58,477 nucleotides of DNA, from NCBI GenBank assembly GCA_015501595.1, contig JADNRX010000339.1, positions 1-58,477 on the forward strand, read 5' to 3'. The notes beneath the pieces were generated by a model that saw only the letters and a list, made by a program, of their open reading frames with translations, was not told the origin of the DNA and did not search any database. Positions within the stretch are counted from its first letter, which is position 1. Every line of letters starts with the position of its first letter. Positions 22,426 to 34,986 of this stretch are shown piece after piece. The translations under genes and the position numbers were made by a program. The DNA comes from Hymenopellis radicata. Its lineage: Eukaryota > Basidiomycota > Agaricomycetes > Agaricales > Physalacriaceae.

Positions 22426-24175
22426 ATGGCGGATACTAGTACGAATGCAAAATACTGTGCCAACTGTTCCAGTGTTTTACTTCAACCTGGCGAGGAAGCC
22501 AGTGGGAAGCGGACAGCGCGCGAGGAAGAACTTTTCCGTCAGAACCATCCTCCACTTGACGTGGAGCTCCCCGCTTTTCGCAAGATTGCGGAAGACGCGC
22601 GTGCCGCTCTTGAGGATGTGGATTTCGAAGATCTTCCAGGCACGACAGTTGCTAGAAAATCTCCTCTCGGCACGCCAGCGCGCAGAGTCGCACTTCGAAG
22701 AGGCGAAATCCGTCCTCCATCCCATGCGTTCCATCCCCAATGAGCTTCTGGCCGAAATATTTGGTCATTGCATATTGAAAGACTACAACGATCTTGAAGA
22801 CCCCGACCCACTCGACCCTCGAACATCTCCCTGGCTTCTGACTCGCGTCTCTCGTCGTTGGAGGAATCTCGCAGTCAGTTTACCTCAGCTGTGGACATAT
22901 CTCTTCCTTGACTTCGAGAAGCACAGAGGTCACATCTCAGATCATCAGTGCGCGTACAAAGTCTGCTTGTTTACTGAGCGGTCGAGAGGTCTCCCTATGA
23001 CGGTTTATCTTGGCGACGGTGACGACAGTCTTAGGGACCATTCGGTCCTGCCAGTGCTTGAAGCCAGCATACCTCGTTGGCGGTATCTGCAAGCAGACCT
23101 TCCACGGGCATCCTTACAGTGCCTGTCCGGAAACAACTTTTCAATGCTGCGAACAATGTTCCTACAGTACGATGATGAGGACGAGTGGCGTCTAAATCTT
23201 GATGTTTTCAAGTCGGCGAGCACGCCTGTTCTTCGCAATTTGGAGGTACCCGATGATACGCCCTGGCGCGCCTTCGAGCATTTTGCGTTTCCTTGGTCTC
23301 AGATCACCTCTATTACATATTTTCCGGCGTTCGACGTAGACGGTTTGAACCGTTTGCGTACCATGGCGGACTTGGAAGAGCTTAGTGTTGCTGCCACTTC
23401 AGCCCATACTCCCATTCACAATGTCGTTTCACTTTCGAAGCTTCGCCGCCTTACCGTCACTGAGAGCAAAGATGCCCCCGGCCGTAGCAAAGAGTTTTTC
23501 TCCGCATTGGCCATTCCCGCATTGTCTGAACTCACCCTCAAATTCTCGCGCACCTCGGTCATCCATCTCCCAACGTCCCCGGTTCCTCTCGGGAACCTAA
23601 CCAAGCTGGATATCACTTGTAATTTGAACTCACACGCCGAGAACACCCAGCGTCTCTTGCACTTCCTCACCCTTACCCACCAGGTCGAATCTTTGCAATT
23701 GCGCCTTTATGATCTCCACATGACAGTCGAGTTTGCTGACGGCCTCAATCTCGATAAAATCACGGATGGGTTGCCTGTCAGGCTGCCATGTCTGCAGTTC
23801 TTGGACATTGCCGAATGTGTATCTGTGCCTTCCCTTACCAATGATCTCGACGCGCTCTTCGAGATGCTGTATTCCCGACTGCCGGTGGAAGGGAAAGTGA
23901 GCGCGGAGGAGCCAGTCAGTGCTAACGCTTCGTGTAACACTGGCATAGACGGTAATGGGCAGAGTGCGGCCGCGAATGGGACTGGAGGAGAGTTTGATCC
24001 AAGATCCAGGTTGGACTCGGAGGACCATCACAGGTGTCTTAAAACGCTGCGGGTTCCGCGTTGGTTGTACATTTTCACGAGAACGGAGTTGCAGGAAACG
24101 TTTCTTGAGCTGACATCGAGTGTAGAGCTACAATGTGGTGTTACTATGAGAGACATCGATGTAGTATTTCCATAG
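22426..24175 (+). pseudogene. F-box/LRR-like protein, array copy F, one frameshift
   Basis: The head KYCANCSSVLL and part of the coiled coil are read from ATG 22426. At about 22618-22630 this copy reads GAGGATGTGGATTTCGAAG where copy H reads GAGGATTTGGACTCGAAG, one base longer, so the frame is lost. The remainder (QARQLLENLLSARQRAESHF, F-box MRSIPNELLAEIFGHC, LRR-like tail) is open in the second frame to the stop at 24173-24175. It is most similar to copy H. The shared SCF-receptor architecture makes the family assignment firm. Confidence 0.85.
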
Positions 24176-24359
24176 TTGATGTATCTGATAGCGGTAATTC
24201 ATTATTTACTAAGGTTCAACTGTTTTGAGCAATGCCCACAATTCTAACCGGTCGTTTTGTGAAGAGTTGACTGACCCAGATCGAAGTCATGCCTCCCGCT
24301 TCAGGCTGAAAACATGCAGCTAGAAAGACGCCACGCCTGTGACCCATCATGTGAGGTGA

Positions 24360-25430
24360 CAACTTGCGGGAATTTCTAAATTGAGCCGACTTACTTTTGC
24401 GTCCTGCCACCACCAAAGTCCAAAATTCCTCGTCCAATCTCGTCGTTTCGTGGATGTTGGCGCCAAACTTTGGAGGAAGGAAGACAAAGTCACGCCGAAG
24501 GATATCGGATTGATGTGGGCGAGGGCAAGTTCGTGGAACTGGTAATGCCAAATTGTGCCGACCTACCCTTTCCTCCTTCCACCATGAGGCGTCTTCTGGA
24601 TATCGCTCGGCGTTGTAGCCTCTAGTTTCAGGGCTATGCAGGAAGGACGATAAAAGCTTAGGTGCATTTCGGCTAAGGATGGTCTAGCAACCCAGTACGT
24701 TTATTATGCGCGATTCGACTTAACGAAATTGACGCCTTCTAGTGACTGGTATACCATCGTGAAGGAAATTGCTCCTACGTCGACATCACCTGAATGTTTC
24801 GACGGTCCCCTTCGAAACGTCGTCACCCAAGCAAAAGTCTATCTACGGGGCAGCCTTCCCTTGCAGGCAGAATGCGGGATACACAGCAATTGGCGAGCGA
24901 CAATTATTACTCGACCTGTCATTCAGGGAATCTTGCGAATGCGGTATGCCCATTCAAAGCTTCGTCTGTATGGCTTTACTCATCGCCAATAGCTGGACAC
25001 ATTCGGTGCTTTCAAACGTACTCATCAGGTACTCATTCGATGGACCTGAGCGGACTTACTTTTGTCTCCTGCCACCATGCCGCCGAAATCAAAAATTCCT
25101 CGTACAAACTCCGTCGTTCCATGGATGTTAGCGCCAAGCTTTGGAGGAAGGAAGACAAAGTCACGCCGAAGGATATCGGACTGATGTGGGCGAGGGCAAG
25201 TTCGTGGAACCGGTACGTTTTGTTTTCTGCATGGCGTTCAAGTCTAACGCCTTCTAGTACTGCCGCTAGGAAATTGGATTCCATATCGCTCCCGTCTATT
25301 CGCTATCGGACGGTTGTTATGCAAATGCGACGTTATATACTCCGAATGTTTGTCAGTCTGAGTCTCCATGGCTTGCTATTCCCCGGGCTAAATTCTTCTC
25401 AGGATAACCTGCATCTCTGAATCTCTCTAT
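24360..25430 (+). pseudogene. Two tandem remnants of the small unknown gene
   Basis: The first exon (AKLWRKEDKVTPKDIGLMWA) appears at about 24430-24540 and again at 25077-25215, the second followed by the intron (GTACGTTTTG...TTCTAG) and second-exon sequence. Between them is about 500 bp of unassigned DNA. The first copy lacks the ATG. Two copies behind one F-box gene suggest a local duplication. Confidence 0.45.
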
Positions 25431-26559
25431 TCGCGCTCGGCGCGCACGTCAGATGGCGACAGCAGTTTCCCCTTCCGAACACCCCTTTGTGCAATACCCA
25501 TTCACCCTTACGCGTATCCGCAACCTTGTCACTCGACGGAATTTATACATCAGGGCCACAACGCGAAACCTTGAACGCTACAGAGAGACGTAACCCCGGA
25601 CAACCAAACAACGCTCCAATAGGAAAAGTTAACAACTGCTTGCATTGCTAATAGCGGAGGCTAGCAGCTGGCTTCGCTTGGACTTTGGTAGTGGAGGCGG
25701 CGGCGGCGGGTAGCCCGCGTCTTGTCGGGATGCTAGTTCTAATCTTATATATCGCCTTTTCCAATCACACCCATCTTTCAACAGTACGCCGGGAGATTTC
25801 TTCGGCCTTACATCTCATCGTCGTCGCGCGCATGGAATTTAAACCGCGTTCGACTCAGTCGGCCAAAGAGAACATTAGGAGAATACCTGGCTGCGAGACC
25901 AGAAGGACATCTAGTCATTATATGTTGGACCCACAGAAATTGGTATGTCCCTTCTTTATGTTCCAGACTTCGAGCTTACAATTCATCGATGTTCTAGTAC
26001 CTGGCGTTCAACGAATCTTGCATCCCAATACAGACGTATCGTATTGATGACCATTGACTTCGATGTCTGCGCGTGCCTTTCGGGTCCTTCCTCGAACGAT
26101 TGTGTATACTCTTCGCATACATTGTCACCACCCTCACGGAGCGTTACGCTTCGCGTCTTGGGCGACCGAAAAGTGCTGATGAGGTCAACAGAGGTCTACG
26201 TGTACTGCAAACAGAGATATCAGCTCGGATCCCCGTGTTAGTAGCTGATTTCCTTCAAATCTGCAACACATTTTGACTGTCGTCTAGCAAAGTTTCGATG
26301 TCCCAGCTAGTTAGCTGTGGTAACAATGCCTGTTCTACTTTTCTCCTGGATTGCTCGGCGCGCTACCTACCAAGCGGTGCAGAAGCGATTATATTTCCTG
26401 ACGAAGCAGGAGTCAAGCAATGAAAGATGTAAGTAGTATCTGCTGCCCATCTAAAGTCAATGTTCATTCAATGTAGCGCTGTATATACAGCCCTCTCATG
26501 TATCTGCGGATATTATTCCCCCGAGTTTTGCATGTATATGCGTCGGCGTCGCCAGACTG
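25431..26559. other. Intergenic relic zone behind copy F
   Basis: This stretch corresponds piece by piece to 12300-13440 behind copy C (Gly-rich codon run at 25690-25712, AATGACCATTGACTTCGATG at about 26047, and so on) but is more decayed. No open gene is supported. Confidence 0.4.
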
Positions 26560-27560
26560 GAGACACTTGGGTCGTATGTCCGTGGAAGTGATTGATCATA
26601 TCCTTATTCGACGCTACCTCCAATCTCGTTGCAGTGCCTGTCCGCTACGTCGAGAGTACCAAGGGAAAGCAGCTGACTTGGTTCCTCACAGGCATCTGCG
26701 CTGTCTACAATCGCAGAAGGGCCAAATATTCATGGGGAAGCGCATACATGCGGGACCTTATTTGGATGATGTTCCTGTCGGATGGTGCTCGAGGTGGCTG
26801 GCCTCCTTTCAAGGAAGATCCCAACCCTCGCCACCTTTACTTCATAGTCTCCGCCCTGATTCCAGCTCTGGACAGATTCGGCGTAACGTTCGAAGGTATC
26901 CAGCCCTGTTAGTCAAACGACTTTCAGGCGAGCGACTATTGGTTTTACGCGCGCTGCATCGCATTGTTCGTGAAAATGAAGCCTGTTTAAAATCAGTCGC
27001 AGATGATTCCACATCTCAGTACATAGATTCGCCCACTATGTCCAGTGAAACGTCACTTTTGGACACTCTTCAACCGCCACGAACAGCCTGTACGGCTGTA
27101 CTTGCGGCCAATGCGTCGGTGGCTGGCTTTCGCCTCGGATGGTCGACCGCCTCCAGTGTAAGCTCTCAAACTTCTGTCGGCGGGCTCCTCTGCTCATGCC
27201 TTCTCTTTTCCCAGCTGAAGCCGCCTCACTCCTCATCAGCATGGCCTACCAACGCCGCTCCTTTGAACAGTATCACAACCAGACTGTACCTTCTGAGTAT
27301 CATGCTAGCGAGGTACATCCCGCCGCATCTTTACGCTGCTGGCCTCAAGCGCTCCTTCTACCAAGGCTACACCGCTGCATTCCGAGCCGCGTTCGATCTC
27401 CTCAGTCGCACCCCGACACCCATGTTCACAACGGCAACGCTCCGCGCCCATGCACAGGCCGCGTACGCGCAGGAGATTGCTGTTTTTTTAGAGGGAGGAA
27501 GATGATGACTTGGATATGTTTTATTTGTTGAAGCAGAGGATTGTGCAGCTTCGGCGCTGA
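26560..27560 (+). pseudogene. Decayed gene, YQGxxAAF family
   Basis: Colinear with 13440-14377. It contains a longer upstream segment (about 26640-26910), RLGWSTASS at about 27150, then SFYQGYTAAFRAAFDLLSRT and ATLRAHAQAAYAQEIA. The terminal exon is shortened by a deletion, so DFAFVRRMMGL is missing. Several frame changes. Function unknown. Confidence 0.45.
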
Positions 27561-27745
27561 TGCCACTTTAAAATGTTCTTGCACTGGCTGTCAAATTATT
27601 GAGTGGGTAGTGTCGTTCGTCGCGTAGCACATACCCTATTTGTAGACAATCGCCAATTCGAAATCAAAATCATGTTTTAATCCGAAGAATAGTTGTCAAC
27701 AGGCATATCTGCGCCCGGGCCCCGAACGGGAGATTTTTTTGAGAG

Positions 27746-28079
27746 CACGTGGGCGTTCCTCCTTGTTCATTGACGTTGATCATCACGTTAAATCGCGCTG
27801 CTTATACTGGGCCAAGGTCGCCTAACTTTGTAGCGGAATACGGTATGATCTGCTCACTCTCCTTTGAATTCGTCAGCTGAGGCTTTAAGCAGAAAATCAT
27901 CGCGGACATTGCACTGCTTTCAAACAGTGACGCAGGTCAGCATGTTATGCAACTCTCTAAGGATCCATCAGGACCAATTCCCCGAACTAGATCTTAGGCT
28001 TACCATCCTATATACGCAGAATTGTTGCAGGTGAAGGACGCGGTTTGAATGTCGGAGTAAAGCTGATTGAATTCCAGGC
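27746..28079 (+). promoter_or_regulatory. Conserved promoter-leader of F-box gene G
   Basis: CACGTGGGCGTTCCTCC and a TGACGTTGATCATC variant, with downstream sequence closest to leader D. The last intron-like stretch (GTGAAGGACG...ATTCCAG) ends two bases before ATG 28080. Confidence 0.6.
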
Positions 28080-29726
28080 ATGACGGATACAGCATCTATT
28101 GAACGTTGCCCCAACTGCGCCCTTCTTTTGCTTCGACCCAGAGACGCTGAGGAGCCGCGCACAGCACGCGTAGAGGAACTTCTCCATCAGAATCATCCTC
28201 CTCTCGACGTGGAGCTCTCCGATTTTCGCAAGCTTACGGAGGACACGCGCTCTGCTCTCGAAGATCTGGACTCCAAGATCCTCCAAACACAACAGTTGCT
28301 CGAGAATCTCCTCTCGGCACGCCAGCGCGCACAGTCGCGCCTCGAAGACACCAAATCCCTCCTCCACCCCATGCGTTCCATCCCCAACGAACTACTTCTC
28401 GAGATATTCAGTCGTTGTATACCGGAAATTTCCAGTGACGAAGATCCTGACGCGCTCGATCCCAAGGGTGCACCCTGGTTGTTGGCTCGGGTCTGCCATC
28501 GCTGGAGAGAGCTCGCGGTCAATGCGCCACAGCTCTGGACGCATCTTTTACTTGATTTTGACACGCATTGGGGCCACATCACGGAGCGCCAATGTGTGTA
28601 TACAACGGGGCTCTTCATCCAGCGCTCTCGGGGTCTCCTCATGGATGTTTATCTTGGCAGCGTGAAGAGTATCGCAGATCATCCAGTGCTCCCGGTCCTT
28701 GAACTCAGTATCCCTCAATGGAGATATCTGATTGTGGACCTTCTGCCGGCATCGTTGCAGTCTCTATCTGGTCACAGCTTTCTAAATCTTCAAAGGCTTA
28801 AGCTGATACAGTATGAATCGGACCTCCATGTTGATGTATTCCAGCTCATGCGGGCACCTGTCCTTCGGGAGTTCGTAGTATTTCCCCGTCAATCGTGGCA
28901 CGCCTTTGAACATGTCCCGTTTCCTTGGTCTCGTCTTACCTCCGTCACGCATTTCCCTGCCTTCGACGTGGAGGCTTTGAATTATTTACGTACCATGGCG
29001 GATTTAAAGGAGCTTGATGTCCTGGCCAGTTCCGAAACTCGTACTCCCATTCATGATGTCGTTTCGCTTTCGAAGCTTCGCTGCCTTACCATCACTGAGA
29101 GCGAAGATGCCACCGGTCGTAGCAAAGAGTTCTTCTCCGCATTGAAGCTCCCCGCTCTGTCTGAACTCACCCTCAAGTTTGTGAGGGAGTCAGTCTCCCA
29201 CTTTCCAATATCCCCGTTGCCGCTTGGAAACCTAACCACGCTGGACATTCATGGCGGGATGAACTCACACAAAGAGAACACGCAGTCGCTCTTGAATTTC
29301 CTCACCCTTACCCATCACGTCGATTCGTTGCGCCTTTCTGATAATGCGATGACGCTGGAGTTTGTTGACGGTCTCAATCTCGTCAAGCTCACAGGCGGGT
29401 CACCTGTAAGGCTACCGTGTCTGCGCGTTCTGGACATCGGCGAATGCGGAATTGCTCCTACCCTAAACAATGACCTCGACGAGCTCTTCGAGATGTTGTA
29501 TTCACGACTGCCAGCCGTGACGGTGGGAGGGAAACAGGGCGCGGAGGAGAAAGTCAATGCTAACGCTACTGGAGCGGAACATGCCCATCGCAGGTGTCTC
29601 AAAACGGTGCGGTTTCCGCGTTGCTTGTACGTTCAGACGAGAACAGAGTGGAAGGAAACTTTTCTTGAGCTGACGTCAAGGGCAGAACTGGAATGTGGCG
29701 TTACCGTGAGAGACGATTATGCCTAG
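28080..29726 (+). CDS. F-box/LRR-like protein, array copy G, intact (548 aa)
   Basis: Head ERCPNCALLLL (Cys10, Cys13), coiled coil about 42-95, F-box about 98-153 (MRSIPNELLLEIFSRC, WLLARVCHRWRELA, APQLW), then an LRR-like tail with strands such as LPALSELTL and LPCLRVLDI. The variable stretch before the final block is about 25-35 residues shorter than in copies C and D. It is a single exon ending at TAG 29724. The predicted role is SCF substrate receptor with unknown target. The front half is close to copy B, another sign of segment exchange within the array. Confidence 0.88.
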   Translation: MTDTASIERCPNCALLLLRPRDAEEPRTARVEELLHQNHPPLDVELSDFRKLTEDTRSALEDLDSKILQTQQLLENLLSARQRAQSRLEDTKSLLHPMRSIPNELLLEIFSRCIPEISSDEDPDALDPKGAPWLLARVCHRWRELAVNAPQLWTHLLLDFDTHWGHITERQCVYTTGLFIQRSRGLLMDVYLGSVKSIADHPVLPVLELSIPQWRYLIVDLLPASLQSLSGHSFLNLQRLKLIQYESDLHVDVFQLMRAPVLREFVVFPRQSWHAFEHVPFPWSRLTSVTHFPAFDVEALNYLRTMADLKELDVLASSETRTPIHDVVSLSKLRCLTITESEDATGRSKEFFSALKLPALSELTLKFVRESVSHFPISPLPLGNLTTLDIHGGMNSHKENTQSLLNFLTLTHHVDSLRLSDNAMTLEFVDGLNLVKLTGGSPVRLPCLRVLDIGECGIAPTLNNDLDELFEMLYSRLPAVTVGGKQGAEEKVNANATGAEHAHRRCLKTVRFPRCLYVQTRTEWKETFLELTSRAELECGVTVRDDYA

Positions 29727-29889
29727 TGACATGTAAGTATCCTTGGGATTTGTACGACGGAGAGACTTGGATTATTCACTAAAATTTTAATGTGTTAAGC
29801 AATGTCCATAATACTGTCATTGTAGACTTACTGATGTACATTAATGCTTCACGCACCTATGAATGCATTCTTCAAGGCGATGAACCCGG

Positions 29890-30535
29890 TATATGTATCT
29901 GAGGCATCACCCTCAAAGTTGCATCAGACTCGGACGATATCGACAAACTCAGACGCCAGCACGATATCTACACAGAGCTCAGGAAGAGCAACGTCACGGA
30001 AGGCGTCAATTACCCGTATGGCCTTTTCATGGGGGAAGATCACTGCCGCAGGCCCATCTATGTTCAACTACTACCTTACGCCGGACAACGACTGGATATT
30101 CTGCACAACAATCGCATTCCTTTGACTGTGCGGTAAGCATTTTGTCCGCGCCCATCAATTGGAATCTTGATACTGATATGAGCGACAGAAAAGTCATCCT
30201 TCGCGTTTTGGACGCACAATGATCTGCGACCGTACTGCATACACATTCATCGCGTCCGCGGAAAGATCAATGTGTTCGTCTCGCGATGAACCCGTAGTAC
30301 CTACCATCCGCAGTTGAAGCCCTCTTGCAAGCAAGGAAGGTCGAAAAAGGGAACGGTGAGCCTTCATCGTACCTCAGTCCTACCGAAGGTGGCTGAACAG
30401 CTCATTCAAGAAGCCGAAGAAGCATTCAAAAGAAAAAGTTATTGTTGATATTCGGGATCTGACGAAGAAATTTAAGTTACGAAAGGCCCGGGAGCTCCAG
30501 CAGTCGCGTGAATTTGGGTTATTGCCGCCAGTGTA
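29890..30535 (+). pseudogene. Protein-kinase-like relic
   Basis: One frame encodes HDIYTELRKSNVTEGVNYPY, LFMGEDHCRRPIYVQLLPYA and GQRLDILHNNRIPL (about 29955-30135). I read this as a protein-kinase N-lobe and hinge. It is followed by an intron-like GTAAGC...CGACAG. A terminal piece (VIVDIRDLTKKFKLRKAREL) ends at a stop at about 30535. The catalytic middle is missing or scrambled. It converges on the FunK1-type gene on the other strand and may be a relic of a second kinase of that kind. The assignment is tentative. Confidence 0.35.
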
Positions 30536-31601
30536 GACATACTTACACAGCAGTATTCTCTCTACTCATCAACATTGTGTCCCTTTAGTAGCATTATCAA
30601 CGTCTTTTTCTCGCGTTTTCGATGCAACTCGGAGGTCATCAATTCAGCTTGATCGAAGTCGATAATATTAGCGTGACTGTCGTTGTCGAGCAGTAGATTC
30701 CAGGACCTGATATCGCCGTGAAGGACGCCACGGTCATGAATTTTTTCCAGTATGCATAGAAATTGAATCCTTTAAGATTAGAATACTTCTGAAGACTCTG
30801 AAGTCGTGACACTTACCTCTCCTCGTCAGACACTTTGACGCATGGATTGTAAGTTCCAGATCGCGATGCAAGTGGTGCGCCACCATCGCTCAACAGGAGC
30901 AGTGAAACATTGCAGTCAACACCTTCGAAGAGACCAAAACACTCCGGGATACCCGAAATGTGTCCGCTTTGCAAAAGATGAGTGTAAACCTTATGCTCGT
31001 GCCGAAGAGACTCGTTTTCCCGAACCGATATCTTGAGGATTGCAGGCGCCGAAGACACTATGGGCTTGGCGTTTCGTCGCTCGATACGAATCGTGGCGCG
31101 AAAGACTTCTCCCACTGCACCGAACCCCACCTTCTCGTGTGCGTGGACTGTGATACAATCGGACGGAGCGTATGACGACTTCAATTTTTTACTTTGGCGG
31201 AGGAGGAAGGTTGGAGAAGGCGAATGGTGGATCCCGTTTTCGAAGTAGAGGAGCATTGCAGTACGTGAGAGGACGGATGATAATAGCTCCTGCAGATATG
31301 TTATTACCAACAGCGTGGACAATAACATGTATGATCACCTCGGACTTCATGGACATTGTGCCTGTTCCTTCCAAGATATTGCTGTCAGTGACACGCAGCT
31401 TTGAACGGCCCTCCTCGTTCTCCCCGTTCGGGCTACGCGACCGCTTCTTCGACTTGCCCGAGTCGTCACGCGATATCTGCTTCGCCCGCTTCACCACATC
31501 ATCCGTACCACAGATCAATGCGCCTAACATGAGCGTCCCGAACGGAGGATCGGTGTGTCGTAGATCGACCACCGGGGAGATAAATAATGTCTGGTGCGCG
31601 C

Positions 31602-34600
31602 AGTTTTTGAATTTTGCACCGTGTCACGTGCATCCAAAAGGAGCAAGGAGCAGCACGTGACCCAGCCCGCGCGGCGCGCCCCGCCCTCTGGGCGGTAAAA
31701 TAACAGTAGTATACAAAACCAACAATGGAATTAAGCCTTTGTTGCACTAATGCGACCCTAACCATCCTCCACAACTGCCCACTGCCTCCCCGTCGTGCTC
31801 GATGTCGTCTCAAGGTAAATTCCGACTAACATCCGCTCCCGTCACCTTCTCACCACTATTAGAACCATATATAGAAGCACCCAGCACCCAAAGTGATGGC
31901 CCATTACCACATCCTGTCGCTTCCCAGCCCCAATCACACTCTCCACCCCTACCATCTACTACTCTTGCCAATGCCATTGCCATTCCTACTTTCATAATCG
32001 ACGCGTTCAACATAAACGACGCGACACCTACAACTGCCGAAGCCCATCAGCCATCAATTCCCGCGCCTATACCTGCTGGTGATCTCATCAGGTCCGGCTT
32101 CGAATACGATCACGGTCATGACTATCGGGAAGTTTGGGAATCACTGGAACACTTTGAGATGTGGTTAGTCGCGCATGAGGCAGAGCATTGTGTGGAGTTT
32201 CCAGTGAAGGAGACAGTTTTCTGTCGAACCGAGCAGAAGCCCTGGCTCATGCGACGCAAGTACATATGTGCTCGTCAAGGGACCAAGCGAAAAGATTCTC
32301 AGTATGTGAAAAAACATCCGGATTGGAAGGCCAAATCATTTCCCAAGCCGCTTGAAGCTGGCTGCTCGGCATCAATCACTATCAAAACATATCCCAATAC
32401 TCCTCGGGTTCTTGGACGACACGACCTTGCACATCCCACACATGATCTTCTTGAGGAGAATGTCAAGTTCACGACGTTATCGAAGGAGACGCGCCAGGAA
32501 ATCAGAGAGAAGATCAAACTAGGGATCAGCCGAAAGGACATAGTGCGTGCTTCTTTGATCTCCGGCGGCTTGAGCATGATCTAATCTTAATTCAGTTACA
32601 ACAGCTTCAAGGAAAGCAGTTCGACCATGTGAAGGCCGGCGAATTATCTGTCTTCCATCGTGACTCTTTAGTCAAGCTGCAAGACATAGCTCGGATCGAA
32701 CGGGAACAATTGAACCTACTTGTTCGCCTTGATTCTTCTGATAGCATCTCTGTTCTTCGTCACGTCGACAAACTCCGTGCACGAGGCGATTCAGTGTTTC
32801 TCAAGACAACTCGTGACCCTTCCCCTGCTGGCTCGAATCTGCAGACCAGCGCGTTTATATTAATAATGCAAACACAGTATCAACGTGAATGCTTCTACCT
32901 ATATGGACATGGCCGCCTGGCCTGTATTGATGCTACTCATAATACGACGGAATACAAAAATCTGAGCCTATTTACAATCGTTGTTCGAGATGATTGGGCC
33001 ATGGTGCGTTCTTCGTGTTTCTACTTGCATATGATACTCATAAATTCCGTTAACAGGCATGCCGATAGCCTTTATGGCATCGTCGGACGCGACACAAATC
33101 ACTATCACATACTTCCTCCGAACCATTCACGGGTGGTGTCCTCTCGTCGTTCCTAGTCGATGGATGTGCGATCGAGATCCCGCTTCCATCAACTCACTCG
33201 AAGAGGTCTACCTCGCGATCGTCTATATCTGCCGTTGGCACGTTCTCCACGCTATTCAACAGCACTTCAACATCGCTGCTTTTCCGCTTCTTTGGGATCT
33301 CATTAAACAGCTGGTTCGAGCGGATACAGAAGTCAAATTCAACTCAATGTGGTCTCAGATCGAAGGCCTTCACAGTAATCAGTGTCCAGCATCTGTTCTG
33401 CTGTATCTTCGACAGTATTGGGTAAACGACGAATGGAAACCACTCTGGGCCACGTACTTCCGACAGGAACGAAGCATTTTCGAAGAATCAGAAACCAACA
33501 TGCTCGTAGAGGCGTGCGTATTCACGGGCATGATTATTAGATGACTCTGACAATTTCTTGTAGATGGCATCATTTGCTGAAGACTTATTTCGGAGATGGC
33601 AAGCGAAATCGACGCGTCGACCATCTGATTCATATCCTTACAGTCGTTGCCATGCAATACTTCAAGGCTCGCCACCAAGCACAACTGGCAGGACTTCACG
33701 GTTACAACCTTGAACAGACTGCCCGTCTTGATATAGCCAAGCGAGCGGCTCTCATTCCCATCACAAACATCATTCCTGATACCCCATCATCGTATCGCGT
33801 CAAATCTCAGTCGCGTTCAATGTACTACACCCTTGATCTATCATCCAAACCCCCGAAATGTCCCTGTCTCTCATATCCCCGCCTCCTCTACTGCATTCAC
33901 TTATGCGCGATTGGTATCCACTTCCCAAATAGTGGCATTGACATCAGCATTAAGCGTCCATCAGAGCGATCAGTGCTTCATCAGCGCGTCGACCTTCCTT
34001 CCTTACCATCATCATCATCACTGCCATCGCTTCCTACACCTATCCCGGCCGCTCCTCCTCTTTCTTCCAAAGAAATCTCCCTTTCTCAGCAGACTGCCAA
34101 GATGCTCAACGCCCTCGCGGCTGATCTCGTTGCCAATCCCCGGCCATTAGAGGAAGTGCAGGCCATCCTAGGTGCAGCTGCGACTTTCTCCCAGCCGGCT
34201 CCTCTCCAGCTTCTACCGGCTCGCGAGAAAGTCGCGTCGAATCAGTCCAATGATTGGAGGACAACGAGCAAGAATATGGGTGCAGAACGGGCTACTCAAA
34301 AACGGAAGCGCGACGATCCGGCACCTGCTCTGATTGGAAAACCAAAGACGGGTCCAGTACGCTCTCATACAGATCCTTATAGCGGGAACGAGAGGTCTGG
34401 AAAGAAGGCAAAGCCAGATGCCAGACAGAAGTGCGTCAAAATTCCTCATTTCATTTCCTATACTGATACCAGTGTCAGACCTGCCCAACCTACATCCAAG
34501 ACTGCGAAGGCACCAATGCCGACACCCTCGACATCTGTACACGTCTCTGCGCCGATTACGGCTGCTTCACCATTGGACGTGATGCCTGCCGCGATGTCAT

Positions 34601-34986
34601 CGTTGACAGCAACGATGCCATCGACATCACATCCAATGGTACCTTCATCCGCGTCTGCCCCGCAAATACAACCTGTCCCTACCTACTACTATTATCCTGG
34701 CCCGAGTGGTCAGGCTCCTTCAGTAGTCCCCTCCCACCATTCTTTGAGTCTTCAGCAGCCCTATTACTATCCCAACTTCTATACTTACCCGCAGTACTAT
34801 TATCCCCCTCGGTAGCTCTTATATATTCATTTGGAATTTATTAGAATTTTTTTGCAATGAAATCTTAAATAAGAAACAGAGGCGGGAGCATGTGGACACT
34901 CGCCGACGAATGGGCGGCAACTGCGGGAGCAACTTCCTTTCTCGGAGCCATGCGTGCACGTGACACGGTGCAAAAGTAAACAACTC
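31602..34986 (+). mobile_element. Mutator-like DNA transposon (MULE), copy 1
   Basis: The terminal repeats are AGTTTTTGAATTTTGCACC at the left and, inverted, AGTTGTTTACTTTTGCACC at the right, continuing identically through GTGTCACGTGCA. The flanks carry a perfect 8-bp target duplication GTGCGCGC (31594-31601 and 34987-34994). It inserted into the FunK1-type kinase gene. It is almost identical to copy 2 over its whole length, so transposition was recent. Confidence 0.92.
31802..34815 (+). pseudogene. MULE transposase, copy 1, one-base frameshift
   Basis: Exons 31802-32542, 32596-33003, 33057-33513 and 33564-34815 match copy 2. At 32996-32998 this copy has TTGGGCC where copy 2 has TTGGGGCC. 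The missing G shifts the frame just after the first catalytic block (IDATHNTTEYKNL), so a full transposase cannot be made. The downstream exons are otherwise intact. Apart from the missing G, only one coding substitution was noticed (33603, G to A in copy 2). Confidence 0.85.

Noticed and set aside
34819..34985. C-terminal tail of the minus-strand kinase frame running into the MULE (TFAPCHVHAWL...)
   Set aside because: This sequence is the transposon's terminal repeat read through, not kinase. The true continuation lies beyond the element at 31593.
31602..34986. hAT element, because of the 8-bp target duplications
   Set aside because: The transposase has the MULE-type D-D-E spacing with CRWH after the second acid and a SWIM finger, with no hAT dimerisation motif visible.
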